DNA of 64,000 bases from Epiperipatus broadwayi (taxonomy: Eukaryota > Onychophora > Udeonychophora > Euonychophora > Peripatidae): positions 434,001 to 498,000 of the forward strand of contig JAQFVV010000454.1 of NCBI GenBank assembly GCA_028023455.1, read 5' to 3'. The notes under the pieces are model-generated. The model searched no databases, had not been told where the DNA came from, and worked only from the letters and a program-made list of their open reading frames with translations. Shown here piece by piece: positions 59,656 through 64,000 of this stretch. How positions within the stretch are numbered: the first letter of the stretch is position 1; each line of letters starts with the position of its first letter. The position numbers were made by a program, and so were the translations under genes.

Positions 59656-61190
59656 TAAAAAATATCTTATTAGCAGATATTTTCTATCTCCATTAGCAAT
59701 TTTGCAGAATTATATAAAAAATAATATAAAAACTTTTGAAAGAAAAATCCCACTTACATTACTAAATAAATATTTTCGTTTTAAAATATTTTTAATTATT
59801 ATTTTAAAAATTATTTTTTAAACATTAATTTAATTTGTTTTATTTTAGCATGATTTTTAATCGACAGGTTTATTTTATAGAAATAAATGAATAAAACCCA
59901 TAGGATATTTACTGAACATTAAATGACTAAAGCCATATTATCAAGTTTTCTTGTGAAAGTTGTTGGGGGAAAATGTCTTTTAATCTACAAATTTTATTTT
60001 ATAGAATGGGAAGAGGTGCTAAAATTTACCCATGCGGTAGTGTTGATAAAACCCGCGCAATCTGTAATTGTCTTTAGTTTTGCTTTGGGACCTATGTTGG
60101 CAAAAATTTACCAGGAAAATCCTCTGTCCAAATTATGCTCTTGTACATGTGTTTAATTTTCAGCGGTGACAGTTCAAATAACCAAGACTTAATAAAAACG
60201 TGCTCTTTTTCTTATTTCTGTTTTTTTTTTTGTTAAACTTCTTTTTTTTCCTTTAGTAGGAAGTTACATAACAATATATAACAAATAGAATTTAAATAAT
60301 TTATTTTCTTAAAATACACACACACATATTTTATATATACAGCACTTTTCTAATTGAGAGGATACAAATGAAATTATTTCAACCAGTAGAGCGCTGTTAA
60401 ACAATAACACGGCATTAAAAAAGATATCGTTATTAAAGATAGAAAAAGGTAATCAATAAAATGTGTAAAAATATAATATGGTATATTAAAAAAAAGTTAA
60501 TATTGCTATTTAAAAAAATTTGCATAAGATAGTAGAGGAATCAATGTCAAGACTCCACAGTTCTAAATCAAATAATCCTACCACTATCCTAAACTGATTA
60601 ATACAGATAAAATGTGAAAAATAGCATTAATAAATATAATTTTATCACATGTAGAATTTACTTTAGTTATGAGACAATCTTTTTAAAATGTTTTATTTTT
60701 AAATAAATCATTAATAGTAATGTATTTTTTTTTACATAAATTAGATAATTAATTAAAATTATTGGAAAATCTAAAAATTTTCATTTACATATAAATTTTA
60801 TTAATTATAAATGCAAAACGCATAGACCTATTGACTTTTGTACAATGATAGAATGTATATATAGAATAGTATAGTATATAGTATATTTTGAGGCTCGAGC
60901 AATAGTCACAACATGTAAGTGAATAAGTACTGCATTTATATTTAACTAAAAAAATTTTTTTTAATAATAAAGTGATTCAGAAAGCTAAACATTTACCTAT
61001 ATGTTTTATTAATTATGGTGACAAATTGGCGTCCAGCATATTCAGTTTAGCTAGAATTTCAAAATTCATAGCTCCAAAAATTGTCACAATTAGTTTAAAT
61101 AAAAAGTATTCCACATTTAAATACAAAATATTTACACTTGGAATGTACTTGTAACAATGAAGTGATTTAAAATGTGAACATTTTTATTTA
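59656..61190. other. AT-rich sequence, nothing recognised
   Basis: Frames at 59923-60156 and 60972-61154 have unremarkable composition but no recognised domain. Confidence 0.4.
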
Positions 61191-61194
61191 CATA

Positions 61195-61300
61195 TAAATT
61201 TTATTAATTATCTAGGCATCTTGTCACCCTGTGATGAAGAGCCTTTGTGCTCCGCACAACCTGCACACTCACGTATGGAAGCCCTGTCAGCAGATAATTA
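61195..61300 (-). repeat. Short GC-rich repeat U, copy 2
   Basis: The minus strand reads GGGCTTCCATACGTGAGTGT, GCACAAAGGCTCTTCATCAC, GGTGACAAGATGCC, then TAATTAATAAAAT. Confidence 0.6.
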
Positions 61301-61571
61301 TTGATCAGACAAAATCAGTTCTAGATATCTTGACAAGCATTCATACAATATTGTGCTAATTTCCAGATTTATATAATTTCCAACCTGATAATGACGTCAC
61401 ATTAATCTCCAAATTAAATAGTTTTATTTTTAGAAATTTTTTTAAAATGCATAATTCAAATAATACTGAATTGTTCTGTACAAATTTGGGGATTAAAAAT
61501 AAAGGCACTTACATTACTAAAAGTAATGCTTTATGTATTTATTTTTAAAAATAAATAGATTTTAATTTTTA
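61301..61571. other. AT-rich spacer
   Basis: Nothing recognised. Confidence 0.45.
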
Positions 61572-61656
61572 ATGTCAATGCATCAGGCAGGAAGCGAACC
61601 CGTGACATATACTTGTAAGGCAACTGTGCTGACCACTCTACTACCAATACTTGACG
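61572..61656 (-). mobile_element. tRNA-derived SINE, minus strand, older copy
   Basis: The minus strand starts GTCAAGTATTGGTAGTAGAG, with A-box-like TAGTAGAGTGGTCAGC and B-box-like GGGTTCGCTTCC, then GATGCATTGACATT. The poly(A) tail is eroded and no clear target duplication remains. Confidence 0.85.
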
Positions 61657-63588
61657 TCTTATTTTATAATCAATTGGTATATAAAGGGAATTTATATTAG
61701 AAATTCTGAAAAAATAATATTAAAATTTTATATTTATTTTGATATCAAACGTAAATAATAAATGGTTTCATTTTTTTAATTCACTATATTAAAAACAAAC
61801 TTATACATAATATTTTTCAAAATTTATCTTCTAAATAAATCGCCTTACTATTTTGATTTTTCCCTAGAGTATGAATATGTACTGTTAAATTTATAAATTA
61901 TAAAAATATGCTTACTTATGTTTATATAAAAACAAAAAGATATAATCATATTTTCCTCTCGACTCTCTTTAACTGATAACAAATTAGAAATAATATATAC
62001 ATTTTCCCGAGGCATAATAAAAGGCGAGAAAACAAACTACTCTACGTAGTCATTTATTAATAAAATTTTAAAATAATGACTAACTTCTTTATAGTCTGTA
62101 AAAAGTTAAATATGATAAAACTGACAACCATTATTTATAATCACAATTAATAACTCCCCCCCCCCCATGAATGCGATTTTTATTTAAATCTTCATTCGCA
62201 CTCAAAAAATCCCGCCATCTTACAAATAAGCGCAAACATGTTTTTTAAAAGTGAATAGAATTATATCATAGTCTAGGATTTGAAATTAAAGCTTGACTTT
62301 TGTTTTAAAATCACACTAGCTTGAAAAAGAAATCAGTTGTGAAAAAAATCGGTTAATTAATATTCTCTTTAAATGATGTTCCAGACGCAAGATATAATTA
62401 AACCTCTTTTATCATTCAGTAAAAGTATAACGTTATGAAATTGGTTATTTGCACTTTTGGAAAAATCTAATGTATATTTTTTAAATGTTATCATATATAG
62501 CTGTTGTCTTTATAAGTTACGGATTTAGTAACCAATGATGATATTGTAATTAAATAAGTTGAAAAATTAATTTATTTTTATGAAAGTAATATTTATTTGA
62601 AATAAAGTTATCTCCCTCAGATAGGTAAAAATATTAAGTCAAAAATAAACTGATTTATTATTAAATATATAAAACATAGCAAACTTTATTAATGTTCTAA
62701 AGAACTTAGTAGTCTGTTATATTTACAACTGTTTAAAATAGTGAATCTTTCTATGAATTTCGGAAAATATAGTAAGGTATAATAATTGTTTTGAATTGAT
62801 CATGATATGAATAAGTACGGAAATGTTAGAATTCCAAAGAAAAAGTAAGATCATAAGTTAACAGTTGTCAATAAAGATTTTAACAGTAATTAAAAATTCT
62901 AAATATTGTTCTTGCTTAAATTGGCTATTGGAAATACATTAGATACAAAACGGTTTGCTGTGTTCTGAAAAAATTCCAATATATATAAGAGAAAAGGCAA
63001 TACTGGTGCTAGGCTGGTCTTTGCCTGCTTGCAAAGTTGCAATTAGAGCCCCCCCCCCCAAACAAATTAACTTAGTTTAATTTTTTTGTCATAATCATAT
63101 GGAGAAAATTTTATAAGAAAAATCTGAGTAAAGGTATTTGCATTGTGCCACTTTTTATTTTTTAAATTGTGACTATTGAAGTGATTTGTTATTCATTACA
63201 ACATATAGAGAATCTGTCACATGAAACATAGAACTCAATTTAAAAATATACCTCATCTGAACATTTATCACCAACTAAAAGAGTCAAACAGTTTCTCACT
63301 TGTCCAAATTAGTTCAATGGATGCTGAGTTATAAACATTTTAGTGTGAATCATCTGAATGAATGGTTATACTGTTTTATAGCCTGCAAAAGAACAAAAAA
63401 TCAAATTACACTCTTTTTTTGACCATGATCAACCAATGAGATGATGTAAAGGTTATAGAAATCAAATTAAATTATAGGTATATATTTATTATATAGGTAC
63501 TTATTAGAACTTTCTGGATTTTATATTTACAAAAGTATTAATAATATTTTTCATATTTGCTTGAGAACAAATATATTTGTTCACAAGT
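61657..63588. other. AT-rich sequence with two C homopolymers
   Basis: C runs of about 11 (near 62157) and 10 (near 63049). A small inverted repeat GAATGCGATTTTTATTTAAATCTTCATTCGC-like pairing lies at 62169-62200. No gene recognised. Confidence 0.45.
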
Positions 63589-63712
63589 ATGTTTTAATTT
63601 TTGTCAAGCGTTGGTGGCCTAGTGGTTAGCATAGCTGCCTTCCAAGCAGCTGACCTGGATTCACTTCCTGATCAATACATTTGACACATGAAAAAAAAAG
63701 GATGTTTTAATT
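63589..63712 (+). mobile_element. tRNA-derived SINE with 11-bp target duplication
   Basis: The SINE is about 63600-63701, between ATGTTTTAATT (63589-63599) and the same at 63702-63712. Starts TGTCAAGCGTTGGTGGCC, A-box-like TGGCCTAGTGGTTAGC, decayed B-box GGATTCACTTCC, tail TTGACACATG plus 9 A. The internal part differs from the 15- and 45-kb copies, so a related subfamily. Confidence 0.9.
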
Positions 63713-64000
63713 AATTTAAGTTTTGAGAATGATATTTCACCATTTGCTACTCTCACTGTCATCCTTAATAATATTTTTAAAGTAATTTCTAAATTTGGAA
63801 ATGGCAAATTATTCATTATACTAACATTTACAATATCTAGAGAATTTACTATATTTTTTTGGATTAAATATATTTTGATATTCTCGTATTCCATCTAATA
63901 GTTCTACTGCATTGATATTTTTCTTTGACCATCTTTTAATAAGAATTCTATTTTATCACATTTTTTTGTAAATTCCTGATTATTTATATCAAATAGTTTA
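63713..64000. other. AT-rich sequence to window end
   Basis: The minus frame 63661-63894 runs through the SINE tail and has no motif. Confidence 0.45.

Overview
The window looks like repeat-dense, non-genic DNA from a mollusc nuclear genome, most likely a cephalopod (octopus-like). This is inference. The evidence is the strong AT bias, long (ATT)n, (AT)n and (CT)n microsatellites, tRNA-derived SINEs, non-LTR retrotransposons, Penelope-like retroelements and hAT miniature elements. I found no host protein-coding gene. Every coding signal I recognise belongs to a broken retroelement. The other open frames are short, AT-driven or lie in simple repeats.

The main result is a repeat family, here called HH, that carries hammerhead self-cleaving ribozyme motifs. 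At least twelve motifs were read by eye, on both strands. They show the CUGANGA core, a stem II, GAAA, a self-complementary stem III and a stem I with a conserved UGG bulge. The best example is 43182-43240, which has every core residue. The distal part of stem I differs between two subfamilies yet stays paired in both, which suggests selection on the RNA fold. Several HH copies are head-to-tail (11246-12002, 22141-22730) or clustered and inverted (26590-27730). Because stem III is palindromic with no loop, cleavage would need dimers, as described for small hammerheads of Penelope-like elements and retrozymes. A second, non-canonical hammerhead-like motif (…CGAAAGCGCU…) lies at the 3' ends of the Penelope-like elements and at two solitary sites.

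Layout. 1-4.1 kb: end of a Penelope-type repeat, a long (ATT)n tract, a hairpin element (family FB) and a GIY-YIG fragment. 5.0-6.5 kb: minus-strand LINE. 7.4-12 kb: microsatellites, an FB copy, a hAT miniature element and HH copies. 13.1-14.2 kb: two Penelope-like 3' ends head to head. 15-20.3 kb: a SINE and two copies of LINE family L-A. 20.57-20.76 kb: a 185-bp hAT element with an intact 8-bp target duplication, resembling the horizontally transferred SPIN family. 21-25.3 kb: perfect and nested inverted repeats and HH. 25.3-29 kb: a Penelope-like element and the HH cluster. 30.3-31.3 kb: a coiled-coil pseudogene. 31.5-38.1 kb: largely unclassified, with GC-richer islands. 38.9-47.6 kb: microsatellites, SINEs, HH and fold-back repeats. 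48.2-53.1 kb: L-A fragments and a short FB hairpin. 53.7-64 kb: HH, FB and SINE copies separated by unique-looking AT-rich sequence.

Nothing here suggests genes working together as a pathway. The functional logic is that of mobile elements: LINE-type reverse transcriptases could mobilise the SINEs, and Penelope-type machinery is a plausible but unproven partner for the ribozyme repeats. Coordinates of old repeats are approximate, and all family assignments rest on reading, not database searches.
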